Shown: piece by piece, positions 20,570 through 31,108 of the stretch
Layout of the letters: the number at the start of each line of letters is the position of its first letter
Position numbering within the stretch: position 1 is the stretch's first letter
Assembly: GCA_038087015.1 (NCBI GenBank)
Contig: JASBNA010000089.1
Span: 62,001 to 126,000, forward strand
Length of the DNA stretch: 64,000 nt
Source of the DNA: Cerrena zonata
Lineage: Eukaryota; Basidiomycota; Agaricomycetes; Polyporales; Cerrenaceae
Direction of reading: 5' to 3'
Translations under genes and position numbers: made by a program
The notes under the pieces: model-generated
Seen by the model: the letters and a program-made list of their open reading frames with translations, nothing else
What the model was told of the DNA's origin: nothing
Database searches by the model: none

Positions 20570-22759
20570 ATGCCCACTGCTACGTACGTTCCGTTACCTC
20601 AGGGAGCTGGTTATGCTGTTGTTGTTGGATTAGGTGCAGTTTTTGCAGCTATCATGGTAGCTACAACTTTTTGCTTGAAACGTTATAATAAGGAAATCAT
20701 GACTTCGGAAAATTTCTCGACTGCTGGTAGATCGGTGAATACTTTTTTGATGTCTGCTGCCGTGGTGAGTTCTTGGACTTGGGCTGCCACTTTGTTGACC
20801 TCGACCGTTCAAACTTATAATAATGGTGTTTGTGGGGCATATTACTATGCTGCTGGGGCTACTGTTCAAATTATTCTTTTCTCATGTTTGGCAATTAAGG
20901 GTAAAGAAAGGGCCCCTGCTGCTCATACTTATTTAGAAATAGTTAAATCTCGTTATGGGAAAGTTACTCATTGTGTCTTCATTTTTTGGGGGTTGGCATG
21001 TAATATCTTGGTTACTGCCATGTTATTGAGTGGTGGTTCTGCAGTTATTAATGATTTAACTGGTATGAATATCGTAGCTGCTTGTCTTTTATTACCTTTG
21101 GGTGTTGTTGTTTATACTTTATTCGGTGGTATTAAAGCTACTTTTCTTACTGATTATGCTCATACCGTGGTAATCATTGTTATTTTGATGGTTTTTGGTT
21201 TCACCGCTTTTGCTACCTCTTCTTCTTGGGTTCTCCAGGAGCTGTTTGGGATGCCGTTTCTGAGTTGGCTAAAACTAACCCAAGAGATGGTAACGCCGAT
21301 GGTTCTTATTTAACGATGCATTCAAGATCGGGTGGGATTTTCTTTGTTATTAATATCGTTGGTAATTTCGGTACTGTCTTTTTAGATAATGGTTATTTCA
21401 ATAAAGCTTTTGCTGCTAACCCGGCCTCAACCATGCCTGGTTATGTCTTGGGGGGTCTTGCCTGGTTTGCCATTCCAATGTTCTGTGCTACCACTTTGGG
21501 TCTTTCTGCTTTAGCTTTAGAATCTACTCCTTCCTGGCCTACTTATCCAAATAAAATGACTTCTGCTGAAGTTAGTGCTGGTCTTGTTTTACCAAATGCT
21601 GCCACTGCATTATTAGGTACTGGTGGTGCTGTTTGTTCTTTATTATTGATTTTCATGGCAGTCACTTCTGCTATGTCTGCAGAATTAATTGCAGTTTCCA
21701 CCATTTCTTCTTATGATATTTACAGAACCTATATCAATCCAAAAGCTAATGGTAAACAAGTTATCTTTGTTTCCCATGTTTCTGTTATCATTTTTGCATA
21801 TGTAATGGCTGGTTTTGCCATTGGTTTATATTATGCTGGTATCTCAATGGGTTATTTATATGAATTAATGGGTATCATTATTGGTGGTGCAGTCTTACCT
21901 GCTGCTTTAACTCTTTTATCTCGTAAACAAAATTTCTGGGCTGCTACTTTAACTCCTCCTATTTCAACTGCTTTGGCTATCATGTCTTGGTTGGTTTGTA
22001 CTAAAAAGAAATTCGGTGAAATCACTATTGAAACTACTTTTGAAGATGATGCTATGTTAACTGGTAATATCGTGGCTCTTTTATCTCCTTTAGTTCTTAT
22101 TCCTTTGTTGACTTTGATTTTTAAACCTCAAAACTTTGATTGGGAAGTCATGAAAGATATTGAACGTGTGGATGAAGAAGACGAATTAAAAGAAGCTGAA
22201 CACATTAAAGATACTGAAAAAGATCATGTTCATCCAGTCAAATCTCAAGTTTCAGTGGCTGCTACTGAAATTGCCGGTAACTCAAAAAGGTCAATTTGAA
22301 AAAGATCAGAAAAACTTACATCAATCTTTCAAAATTGCTGCTACAATTTGTATTGTCTTGGCTTTATGTTTTATTATTTTATGGCCAATGCCAATGTATG
22401 GGTCCAGTTATGTTTTCTCAAAAAGATTTTTCACCGGCTGGATTGTTGTTTTATTCATCTGGATCTTTTTTTCATCTTTCGTGGTTGTAATTGGTCCTTT
22501 AGTCCAAGGTAGAGATGCTATGTTCTATACCTTTAGAGGTATTTACTGGGATATGACTGGCCAATCTTGGAAATTAAGAGAATGGCAAAATGCCAACCCT
22601 GAAAAATTACATGCTGTTCAATCTCAAGTAAGTGCTCAATTATCTAAATCTTTCAATGGACATGTGGTGGACGGTAAAATACCCGGTAATGATGGGTATA
22701 TAACTCCAGCAAGACATATAGATGAAGAACTAGAAGACATCAAAAAAGAAGAGCAGTAA
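20570..22759 (+). CDS. DUR3: Dur3: urea/polyamine sodium-solute-type transporter, two frameshifts
   Basis: Plasma-membrane urea permease of the SSS family. Three overlapping frames align along Dur3 and make 729 residues (S. cerevisiae 735) when one T is restored near 21218-21226 and one A removed from the A5 run at 22286-22290. The first ATG is at 20570 ([20 protein letters not shown]). Hallmarks: [89 protein letters not shown] and the C-terminal LYWDxxGQ-like [20 protein letters not shown]. About 15 membrane helices are expected. The next frame picks up exactly where the previous breaks, so this is one gene. Confidence 0.95.
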
Positions 22760-23480
22760 CCCGTTTTTCTTCTCCCGCGTATTTATTTCTTTTACTTATT
22801 TATATTAATTATTAGTTTTATGTTTTTGACATCACCAATTGTAGAGACTATTTAACCAAACATGTCTATCTGAATCTTTTAGTTGCAAAATTTGCAATTT
22901 ATTGGAGTCGTGTGCCTTTTTCAGTCCCAGATCCTTTTTCCTGTTTTAAGAGGGGTTGTCAATTCCGCACCTGTGCGATAAGGAATTGTATCTTTGACCA
23001 ATTAAATTCCTACTAGTAACCTCATCAGTATGGAAAGAGGCCATTCGCTGCTCTAAACAGGCATTCTGGTTTTTGGGGCAATTGAGTCAATAAAGCTTGC
23101 TAATTAGGCAATTTTACGACTAGACTGGTTCAGACTTACGCTTTGGTCTTGATCTCTTTGAAGTACAGTGATGCCTTATTGGCTCCTTACGAGAGAACTA
23201 TCAATTCAATGTTGCCGCAATGAGTCAGTCTTCATCGGGATCTTCTCAAGTAATCTTAAGCATCGATTGAATTCTACCTCGCAATACTCGAATAACTATG
23301 CTCTTTGGGTGTGGTACACAACGGGATACTGCTCTTTCTGGTGTAGTCTTGTCTCTCTTCGGGTCCCATCTTTCATCTATGCCCGTTCCCATTTATCTCT
23401 ACACGTCCTTTTTTGTTTTACAATTACAAATTGTGTCAAATAAAAAAAATGAATAGGTGAAAAATTCAAAAAAAAATAAT
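22760..23480. other. intergenic, no supported gene
   Basis: 721 bp between DUR3 and tRNA-Leu. Short frames exist (for example 23168-23443), but none has family features. Composition is moderate in GC around 22900-23400, unlike the AT-rich block beyond the tRNA. A decayed mobile-element remnant is possible but not shown. Confidence 0.5.
23469..23477 (-). terminator. Pol III terminator of tRNA-Leu (T9)
   Basis: Nine T residues on the minus strand, beginning three bases after the tRNA 3' end. Confidence 0.9.
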
Positions 23481-23562
23481 GACTCCCGCGCGATTCGAAC
23501 GCGCGCATCTTACGATAACAGAACTTGAGTCTGCCGCCTTAGACCACTCGGCCAGAGAGCCC
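23481..23562 (-). tRNA. tRNA-Leu(CAA), no intron
   Basis: 82 nt class II tRNA. The acceptor GGCTCTC pairs with GGGAGTC using two G-U pairs, with discriminator A. The D-arm GCCGAGTGGTCTAAGGC matches the yeast leucine A box. The anticodon loop is CTCAAGT with anticodon CAA (complement at 23526-23528) reading UUG. A long variable arm with TTATCGTAAGAT and a T-arm GCGCG-TTCGAAT-CGCGC follow. Position 33 is T, unlike the tRNA-Ser(CAG) of CTG-clade yeasts. No intron interrupts the anticodon loop. Confidence 0.96.
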
Positions 23563-24099
23563 TTTTCATGACTTTTTCAAGTTCTACATTATTGAGTTGG
23601 CTAAATATTCTGAAGCTTTATTTTTTCATTAGATAAAAAATTTTCTTCAAATCACGTTTATTCTTCTTGTTTGTCCTAAGGGTTATATTTATTAATAACT
23701 AAAGTCTTCTTGTTGAATCTTTGGGAAAAAAATTGTATTCTAGAGACCTTTTTTTTAATACACTGAAAAGTTATCACTCATAATACAAACCTACAAAACT
23801 ACAAGTAAATGTCCTATCCATTTCCACTGTTTAGTATATTTCCCTCGTTAGCGGTACTTTTAATCTATTGCAACATATATAGAAGTTCGGATTAAGAAAC
23901 AAGAAACACTGCCTGCCTTGTGAGTTCGGTTGCGAAAATTGTCAGACCATCAAGCTGTCGATGATCTATTAATTGTAATAAGGTATCCATCCGTTTAAGA
24001 ACTACATGAAGACTAATCTAGATAATAAATTAATCCACTGCCAATCATTAGTCCTTATCTCGCTTATTTCTTATTGCGTATGCTATGGTTGTCCGTCAT

Positions 24100-24168
24100 G
24101 GAAACTATGTTCATCCTCGGGACGTATATGGACAATAGAGGCCTGTTTTACCTACATAACCCGATAAA
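24100..24168 (+). repeat. diverged direct repeat, copy 1 (possible LTR relic)
   Basis: Begins GGAAACTATGTTCATCCTC and ends ACATAACCCGATAAA. It shares its first 11 bases and a closely related end with the copy at 25182-25247; the middle is diverged. Confidence 0.55.
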
Positions 24169-25181
24169 AACAACAAAATAATAGTAAAGGCGTTGGACCA
24201 TACTTTGGTTCTCTTGAGCAAGTTGTTTTTAGAGTATTAGAGCAGGCTTCATTTTATTTCTACTTTGATTAACATCAATGATCATCACAAAAATAGAGAA
24301 TCAATAGTTATATTCTTAAGGATTCAAGATTAAAGTCAACAAGATCGTCATCTGGTGAGCTACACTTTTACGTACTACTTTATCATGCTACTTAAATAGA
24401 AAACTACCTGTTAAATACAGTTCAAGAAATGACTTGTTTGAACTCAACATGAGCAAACGACACTAAAAAAGAAGAGGAAAAAAGTATTCATTTAATAGGT
24501 TTTTCAAGTACTTGGGAGATTTTCCTTTTCATTTCCAGGCATTCCTCTATTGCGTATATTCTAGATTGTTAAAAGGGAGCAAATATGCCATCCACCCTTA
24601 ACTACAAAAATGTGCTCAAAAGCACCTAGTTAATTTGCCAATTCCTTTATAAGAATCTTCAAATAATTTAACTGAAATTAACTACAGCGTAAAATCTGAT
24701 CCTTCAATTTGTCAAGAAATTTTTTTTTGATTCATATTCAATCGCCATTTGATCTTGCAGGACTTGCCACTCCTTTCCTGGTTAGCATTTTGTCTTTTTA
24801 AAATTGCAAATCATCGAGAAAATCTACTATTGTATTTGTATATATTGCTTTCTGAAAGATATATCGGAGGGGACTGTAAAAACTACTTAGAAAGACTTCG
24901 GGTTCTTTTTTTAGCAAAAAGTACTTTTTTGAATGTTTCGCAGTATTTTGTAAAATTGTTGCAAAAAAATCACAGTTTCCTTACTTATGACTTTCAATGG
25001 AAAAAAAGGTACTTTTTCAATAATACTGAAGGTTTTCTTTTTAGCATTACCGAGGACTGTAGATAGTATTCTATAGTGCATACTAGTCCCAAAGGGATAT
25101 TTCTATATTAACCAAAGAATTAAGCGTCGTATTATACTTCATATTGATGATCTTCCTGGATGGTCTTACATTAACTGTCTT

Positions 25182-25247
25182 GGAAACTATGTCCACCCTC
25201 TGGAAATGTGGAAGATAAAGTGTTTTTTACCCACATAACTCGATAAA
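25182..25247 (+). repeat. diverged direct repeat, copy 2 (possible LTR relic)
   Basis: Begins GGAAACTATGTCCACCCTC and ends ACATAACTCGATAAA, in the same orientation as copy 1 about 1.08 kb away. Confidence 0.55.
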
Positions 25248-25968
25248 TCGATACGGCATTCGAATAATGGTTTTCAATACAACTCCCAAAGCGATTCTTA
25301 ATAAAATCTTATTTGTCTGCCTTTAGAAGTATTGTTGCTTATGTTTTCACCTAATAAAAAAGAGCTCCAAAAAATCTTGGTATGTACAGTAGGCATGGAG
25401 TATCATAGTCATTACGAGACTAATGTGCCTTCATTCCAAAATTAATTTTGAAAAGATAGCTCCAGTAACGTTAGAGGGGTGTACTTTTTGAACCAATATC
25501 TTTTATTCAATCAGCCATGCTTATCATCCTGGACTTTTACATTTTATGTCACGGCTCCCTCATCACAATAACTTTATATGGAATCTTCCACTTTACATTA
25601 AATTACTTTCGTATTATGGTTTAATCTTCTCTGTCATTTTTCTTTAACATTTATAAATTAAAAGGTATACATTATTACTTCAGCAGTTATTATATGAAAT
25701 GAATCATTCCTGATAAAGAATAATAGTCAGTTTAGGGTCAGAAAAGACAAAGATATTTTTTCAGGAAAAAATGATACAAAATGGACACTTATTTGATCCT
25801 AGAGAAAAAAAAATTGACATGTAGTTTTTCAATTAGCTCTATTACGGTTACCAGTAAGAATATTGTTGGATAATGGCTTATTAAAAAATAAATTTATATA
25901 TTAGAATATTTTTAGTCATTAAAAATGCATACTTGTCATAAACCAGCACGAAATTTTGACATGAAAGC

Positions 25969-26041
25969 GCCTGCGTAGCGTAATGGTTAACGCGTTTGAC
26001 TTCTAATCAAAAGATTGCGGGTTCGACTCCCGCCGTGGGTT
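25969..26041 (+). tRNA. tRNA-Arg(UCU)
   Basis: 73 nt. The acceptor GCCTGCG pairs with CGTGGGT including wobbles. The D-arm is TAGCGTAATGGTTAACGCG, the anticodon stem-loop TTTGA-CTTCTAA-TCAAA with anticodon TCT at 26002-26004, and the T-arm GCGGG-TTCGACT-CCCGC. It resembles yeast tRNA-Arg(UCU), which reads AGA. No T4 or longer run follows it before the next tRNA. Confidence 0.95.
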
Positions 26042-26048
26042 CTTCTTT

Positions 26049-26055
26049 GCGGTTT

Positions 26056-26086
<31 letters not shown>

Positions 26087-26139
26087 CAACTTCAGTCCAG
26101 TTAATCTGAAGGTCCTGTGTTCGATCCACAGAAATCGCA
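26049..26139 (+). tRNA. tRNA-Phe(GAA) with 18-nt intron
   Basis: The ends GCGGTTTTAGCTCAGTTGGG and CCTGTGTTCGATCCACAG are almost identical to yeast tRNA-Phe. The anticodon GAA is at 26082-26084, and the intron 26086-26103 lies at the canonical position after base 37. The exons rebuild the anticodon stem TCAGA/TCTGA. It begins seven bases after tRNA-Arg. Confidence 0.97.
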
Positions 26140-26143
26140 TTCA

Positions 26144-26149
26144 TTTTTT
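26144..26149 (+). terminator. Pol III terminator (T6) after tRNA-Phe
   Basis: Six T residues four bases after the tRNA-Phe end; it probably terminates the whole Arg-Phe unit. Confidence 0.85.
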
Positions 26150-26278
26150 GCATCTTCTGGCATTGAAGATGTTTTTTTTAGTTATTGCAAACTCTTGATT
26201 GCTCCTACAAAAGATGACAAAGTAATAAATAGACCCTCCAGAGGGATTAAATGTAATTAATACAAACTTAATAAAAAG

Positions 26279-27631
26279 TTAATTTCGTAAATGTAATTTA
26301 CAAGCTTCAGCAACGCCGAGGGGTAATCCAAACACTGGATTTATTGGGTTTGTTGAAGAAGTTGATTCCAAATCTTTTGATTGAAAATTGAAAGCAAGAG
26401 AATCATAATCGTGCCCAGAAGTTTCTGGGAAACTTAATGAATGTTCAGTTATACTCAAGCCTAGTAAAGTATAATTAGTATGATAGAAATCAACTGATTT
26501 ACCAGGTTTATCTCTAAATCCACCTTTAACTGAATTTTGGGAACAATTCAAGATATAACATTTTAAAGCATCCTTATCGAATAAAGAGTCTATATTCAAT
26601 ACCGGTTCTAGAAGCTGCCCCACTGCACCAATCCAAAAACTATAACAGGCATCGACTAATTTATTCGATCTGCCATTGAATCCTCCTTCCAATTGTAGCT
26701 GTCTATGTGAGACCCAACTTATTAAAAGATCCAAATCGATATTTTCAGCCAATTCTTTGCCAAAGTCATCACTAGAACCTAACAAGAGAAAGTAGCTTGC
26801 CACTGAGCAAAAAGTATACCCCCCATGAGCTTCAGTTCCAGGTATACCAGAAAATCCCCCTTCATAAGTTTGGCACTTATTTAACCAGGATAAGGTATTT
26901 TCGCAAAGTTCTTTTGTTAATACGTTCAATAAAGAAGCAATAACCAAAGCACAGTAAGTTGATCTTGCGTCATGTTCACCTTGTTTATGCATTAAAAAGG
27001 AGCCATTTGACAATTTTAAACTCATTAACCAATCATATATTGGTTTTTGTAATGATTTCAAAGTACTATAGTCTCCAATTACAACAAGAGTTAAAATTGA
27101 TGCATAAGTACTGGCTATATGGCCTAATTGGTTTTTCCCTCCGCCAATTCCTTCATAACCGTTATTAATTAAATTTTTTTGTATTTTATCTGATGCCAAT
27201 TTCTTGGTGGATTCATCGAGAGTGTTTGATTCTTTTAAAACATAGTAAGGATTTATCAACCAGTAAAGCATCCAACCATGGTTGGGGTCATATGGGTAAT
27301 ATAATTCATTCATTGGCTCATTCAATGATTTATCAAGATACTTTAAAAGTTTCTTAGTGTTCAAGCTATCATTCTTGATATTTCTGGATTCCCTGGATGC
27401 TTCGTCCACCAAATCTTCATAGATCTCTCTAATAGTACTCTCAACTTCATTTTGTGCTTGGGTAGTTGGGGTAATCAAAGTATCTGCTTCAATCGCTGGG
27501 GCCGTTAACATCATGGTCAAACTATCCGGAATGTCCTCAAAATCAGAATCTGGATCCAGCGACAAGTGGGACTTCCCCAACAACTTCAACAAATACGATA
27601 CTTTCTCCTTATTTATATCATCTTGACTCAT
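26279..27631 (-). CDS. RAM1: Ram1: protein farnesyltransferase beta subunit
   Basis: Pairs with Ram2 to farnesylate CaaX proteins such as Ras and a-factor-type pheromones. 450 residues (S. cerevisiae 431). Prenyltransferase repeats are clear: GGGKNQLGHIASTYASILTL, GGFSGIPGTEAHGGYTFCSV, EGGFNGRSNKLVDACYSFW and GGFRDKPGKSVDFYHTNYTL. The zinc ligands Asp and Cys are in LVDACYSFW and the His is in DFYHTNY. The frame is clean; the start is the ATG at 27631. Confidence 0.95.
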   Translation of the reverse strand: MSQDDINKEKVSYLLKLLGKSHLSLDPDSDFEDIPDSLTMMLTAPAIEADTLITPTTQAQNEVESTIREIYEDLVDEASRESRNIKNDSLNTKKLLKYLDKSLNEPMNELYYPYDPNHGWMLYWLINPYYVLKESNTLDESTKKLASDKIQKNLINNGYEGIGGGKNQLGHIASTYASILTLVVIGDYSTLKSLQKPIYDWLMSLKLSNGSFLMHKQGEHDARSTYCALVIASLLNVLTKELCENTLSWLNKCQTYEGGFSGIPGTEAHGGYTFCSVASYFLLLGSSDDFGKELAENIDLDLLISWVSHRQLQLEGGFNGRSNKLVDACYSFWIGAVGQLLEPVLNIDSLFDKDALKCYILNCSQNSVKGGFRDKPGKSVDFYHTNYTLLGLSITEHSLSFPETSGHDYDSLAFNFQSKDLESTSSTNPINPVFGLPLGVAEACKLHLRN

Positions 27632-28464
27632 TATAAGTAGCTGTTAAACCAATCTGATGGACTTGAAAATTTCCGCTTATGGAATCTACAATGTTAAATC
27701 AAATAATAAGACCTTTTTTTTTTTCCTCCCGCATCTAGACAAAACACCCACACACCAGAAAAATCATCACGATGAAATCGGAAATTGCTCTAAAAGTCGA
27801 CTAAAATCCCGAGTAAATCTTATTTTGCAAATTTCCCAGCAATGACGGAGGAAATAAGCATAGGTTGCTTAACAAAATCTCTTCGGAAGAAGAGGAAGTC
27901 TTTGGGGACCCCAATTTTAATTGTTGGAGTGACAAAATGAAAAATGATTTCTTGCTCGCCAATCTGAGTATGCTTTTCCAGGGCTGTTCGAAACAGAGAA
28001 ACCGAGCAAAACCTGCACAGGAGGGTCGACGACTGCAAAAACCCCATCAAAGCGTCTGGAGCCGGCTGGAGCTTTGGACCGTGGATCCAGATGGAAAGAC
28101 CCAACGGTTGGGCAGAAAGTATGCAACAAAGATGTTGTCATGACTCCTATGGATTGTCTGAATGACGAAGTAAATCACCAGTTTAACCGGGTGCATTTAC
28201 TCTAAGTACCTGAATAGAAAAAGGTACTTTTTCAACAAAAGTAAAGAACATCATACATTAGGCTAGGCAACTATAGAAAAGATTCGCCGAGCATGAGCAA
28301 GCGCTCATACTAAATTGCTTCATAAAACAATTTATACTACAGAAAGGTTAAATATAGAAATATTAGAAGCCTATTTTTATTAAATATATACAAAATGCTA
28401 TTAAAAAATTCGTTAAACCATTAAAGGGAGAGAGAAAACAGTAATTATTACCGGAATAATCAAA
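27632..28464. other. intergenic with unexplained open GC-richer block
   Basis: 833 bp between RAM1 and the phosphatase gene. At 27840-28143 frames stay open on both strands (for example from the ATG at 27842 on plus, and the ATG at 28141 on minus), but none matches a family I know. Beyond 28150 the sequence is AT-rich and carries AAAAAGGTACTTTTTCAA at 28218-28235, also present at 25003-25020. Confidence 0.5.
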
Positions 28465-30467
28465 TTATTTTTTCAATAAGTTATCAACAATATACTCAAT
28501 GATAATTTCGTAACAAACAATAAATTGATCCAAGTTTTGCACCATTGATATTCTTTGAGTTCTTTGGAATTGGATTGCTTTGTAGATTAAATCATCGTTA
28601 CCCCAGAAATCAAATTTTGAATTAGAAGGAGATTTCATTAAATCAAGAATCATATCTAAAGTAATAAAGCAGCCGGTTCTACCACAACCAGCAGAACAAT
28701 GTATAAGTAAATCTTTTTTCAAATTTTTCGAAGTGATTAAATTTGATTTGTCATTAATTAAATTTAAAATTGAATCAAAAGTTTTGGGAACCCCGAAATC
28801 AGGCCAATCTTTATATTCAAAGTGATTAATAATTTGAGTATTATCATGGTTATAGTTTAATTTAGATAATTTAATTTCCCGATGAATATAATTAGATTGA
28901 TTTTTAGTTGATATGACTTCAACTTTTAATTGACTTGTTGGGAAAAATTGATCATCAAAATACTTTTGATTCAACATTAATGATTGATTATTTAAACAAA
29001 TAATCAAGGGGATTTTATTATACCATATAATTTTCCAAAAATCCTCAAATGTAGATTGTAGAGGATTTTGGGTAGCGATATAACGGTTATTACTTAATCT
29101 GGGGAAATGAATGTAATTAGCATTGAAATAATCATCATTATCATTATTATAAATTTTTTGGATTGAAGGCAGGTTAATCAATTTGACTCTCGAGTGTTCA
29201 TAGGGCCAAATGTTATTGTAGCGATTTTTGAAACCATATTCAATACCTTTTGGTATCTTATAATTGATATCGTCACACCCAGGACATAAAGACGAAGGAC
29301 TGCAAATATTAGGATTGGAACAAGCTGCATGATCAGAGTTTCTAGTGATTGCCTGCATTCAATCTAATTTGTTCACAAGTTTCAATCTTATTAAATTTCA
29401 AATTAAACTTCTTCAATAATATCTCATTATGATTAACATCGTCGATATCTTCTGCTAAAAACTTTAACCAGTTGGGTAATTCATCCTTATGATCTTTCAA
29501 GTTTTTAGGTAGTTTGATTTGATAATTATAATGATTGATATCATCATCGATTAATTCTTCATTTGATTGTATTGTTTTCATATCGAGTTTTGGGTAATAT
29601 CAAGTTATTCTTCTTAATACTACTCAAGAATTTTTGTTGTGATGGTGCTGAAGAAGGTAGGGTGAATCCTCCTAGGTATGGTGCATGGTCATCGATATGG
29701 TCATTTGAATGCGATGTACTTGCTAAGGGACTAATTGGACTATCCGAACTAATCGATGAACTTAGAGAAAACGTTGATGAAGGAGGTGAAGCAATAGTTA
29801 AATTGTTCGAAGGGTTTAATTCAGAAGAATCAATGATTGATTTATTTTCGATAGAATTGAAACCTCCGTTAATATATCCAACTTTGAATTTAGTTTCTTC
29901 ATTAGAGTTATATTTCAAAAACTTAAATATGGTTTGATATAAAGCAAAAGTAATGTGATTAGTATAAGATTCCGAATCATAAACAAGAATACTGATTGGT
30001 TCAGTGGTCACTGTGTGTATTTGATGATGGATTATTTGTTTATCGTTAACCGAAATATTAATCAGATTTAATAATTGAACCAAATCATAAGCCTGGTCTT
30101 TTCAATAACGTGGTGGGAATACATAGGTTAATCGAATTAGAATAACCGGGATTGCGAGTACAAGTTAAATGGTCGGATATCGAAAACTATTGGTGTTTCT
30201 TTCTTAAAGTACTCTTCTATATCATCATTTGCAATCGACTCAACTGAAGTTGGTAAATTTTTGAATGGGAATTTAGCCGTTGGAGAAACCGGACTCTTGG
30301 AATATAACTTACTTGGTGATAACTTTCGTATTACTACTTTTTTTCTTATCCGACTTACTTCTTTCAATATTAACTTGGGGTATTTGAAAATAGTTATTAG
30401 ACGTGCTTGGTGATGTTGCTTCTTGTTTATCAGTGTATTGGTTATCAGACAGAACAAAAGTCGCCAT
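28465..30467 (-). CDS. Protein tyrosine phosphatase with rhodanese domain (Ptp2/Ptp3 type), five frameshifts
   Basis: MAPK-inactivating tyrosine phosphatase family. The ATG at 30467 (MATFVLSDNQYTDKQ) opens a frame, and five further segments follow. Each break is repaired by removing one base: the A7 run at 30338-30344, near 30141-30147, near 30091-30096, 29588-29591, and 29351-29355. The corrected length is 665 residues. An N-terminal rhodanese (CH2-type) domain carries TPIVFDIRPFNLYSQSR and SNSINLCIPTTLLKRP. The catalytic domain has EYGFKNRYNNIWPYEHSRVK, the WPD loop (YKDWPDFGVP, about 28790-28825) and the signature IHCSAGCGRTGCF (about 28672-28705). The catalytic half (28465-29358) is uninterrupted. 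Whether it is Ptp2 or Ptp3 cannot be told. Confidence 0.9.
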
Positions 30468-31108
30468 GATTGACGATTATATTAATAGGCCTGTTTATGA
30501 AAATACTAATATTCAATAATGTATCTGATAAATATAATTTAACAAATTGTAATTTAGTCTTCTTTATATAGGTTTTGGCTTTATTTCTCTATTTCGCTCT
30601 GTTTGGCTCACCTTCAAATTTCCGTTTTGTCTACGTCATACTTTCACAAAAGACAAAACAAACAAAAATAAAAATAGTCCTCTGCCAGGAATGTTCTAGA
30701 TTCGGACCCACAATCCAAAATACACCATCCGTACACCACCAGCCCGCCGGGGTCATTTTTTGGTCTGGCAAATGACATCACCTTTGGACCCAGGTGCGTT
30801 TTTAGCCTCGGTACCTTAACTCCTTTCTCGGTGCTTTGTTCTGGTTAGCGAAGCCAGTTCTAGACTGAACCGACCGAGTCTGGCGAACGAGTGCTGGGCG
30901 CCTTGCCGGAACAGACAGACAGACAGAACAGCAAGGGAAAAGACCCATCCACCAGAGAACGGAAAAGCCGGTGCACCAGAATGAACCATCACACGACGCA
31001 AAAGAAAGGAAAAAGGAAAAAAAAAGAAACAAATGGTTTTACTGGTCGTGCCGCTACCGCCTATTTTTAGCAGCATTTTTAAAGGTAAACCTATCAGCAA
31101 CGACTAGA
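30468..31108. other. intergenic with GC-rich block
   Basis: 641 bp between the phosphatase start and the end of the coiled-coil gene. 30680-30990 is markedly GC-richer, with a CAGA microsatellite (30911-30926), a small dyad CTGGTTAGCGAAGCCAG (30841-30857), a CRE-like TGACATCA near 30772 and an imperfect Rap1-like CCGTACACC near 30727. Open frames there lack ATG or family features. Confidence 0.55.

Larger units (their letters stand above)
23563..25968. other. 2.4 kb AT-rich gene-free region between tRNA genes
   Basis: No gene is supported on either strand. Composition is strongly AT-rich, especially 25560-25960; the line from 25861 has 9 G/C in 60 bases. It contains a diverged pair of about 67 bp direct repeats (24100-24168 and 25182-25247) and short related motifs around GTACTTTTT. 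The region is bounded by tRNA-Leu and tRNA-Arg. It could be a tRNA-associated landing zone of old retroelements, or a GC-trough centromere of the kind seen in some CTG-clade yeasts; the sequence alone does not decide. Confidence 0.6.

Noticed and set aside
23168..23443. 91-codon frame near tRNA-Leu
   Set aside because: Starts at GTG/ATG but the amino-acid make-up is random (many Cys, Trp, Tyr) with no domain.
24749..25066. 105-codon plus-strand frame in the AT-rich gap
   Set aside because: Starts at TTG, has no homology I can recognise and lies in AT-rich DNA with related short motifs.
22760..26278. Point centromere of the S. cerevisiae type
   Set aside because: No adjacent RTCACRTG, 80-bp AT block and TGTTTTTG...CCGAAA arrangement was found.
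30802..31100. Minus-strand frames in the GC-rich intergenic block
   Set aside because: No ATG start, overlapping alternatives and no recognisable motif.
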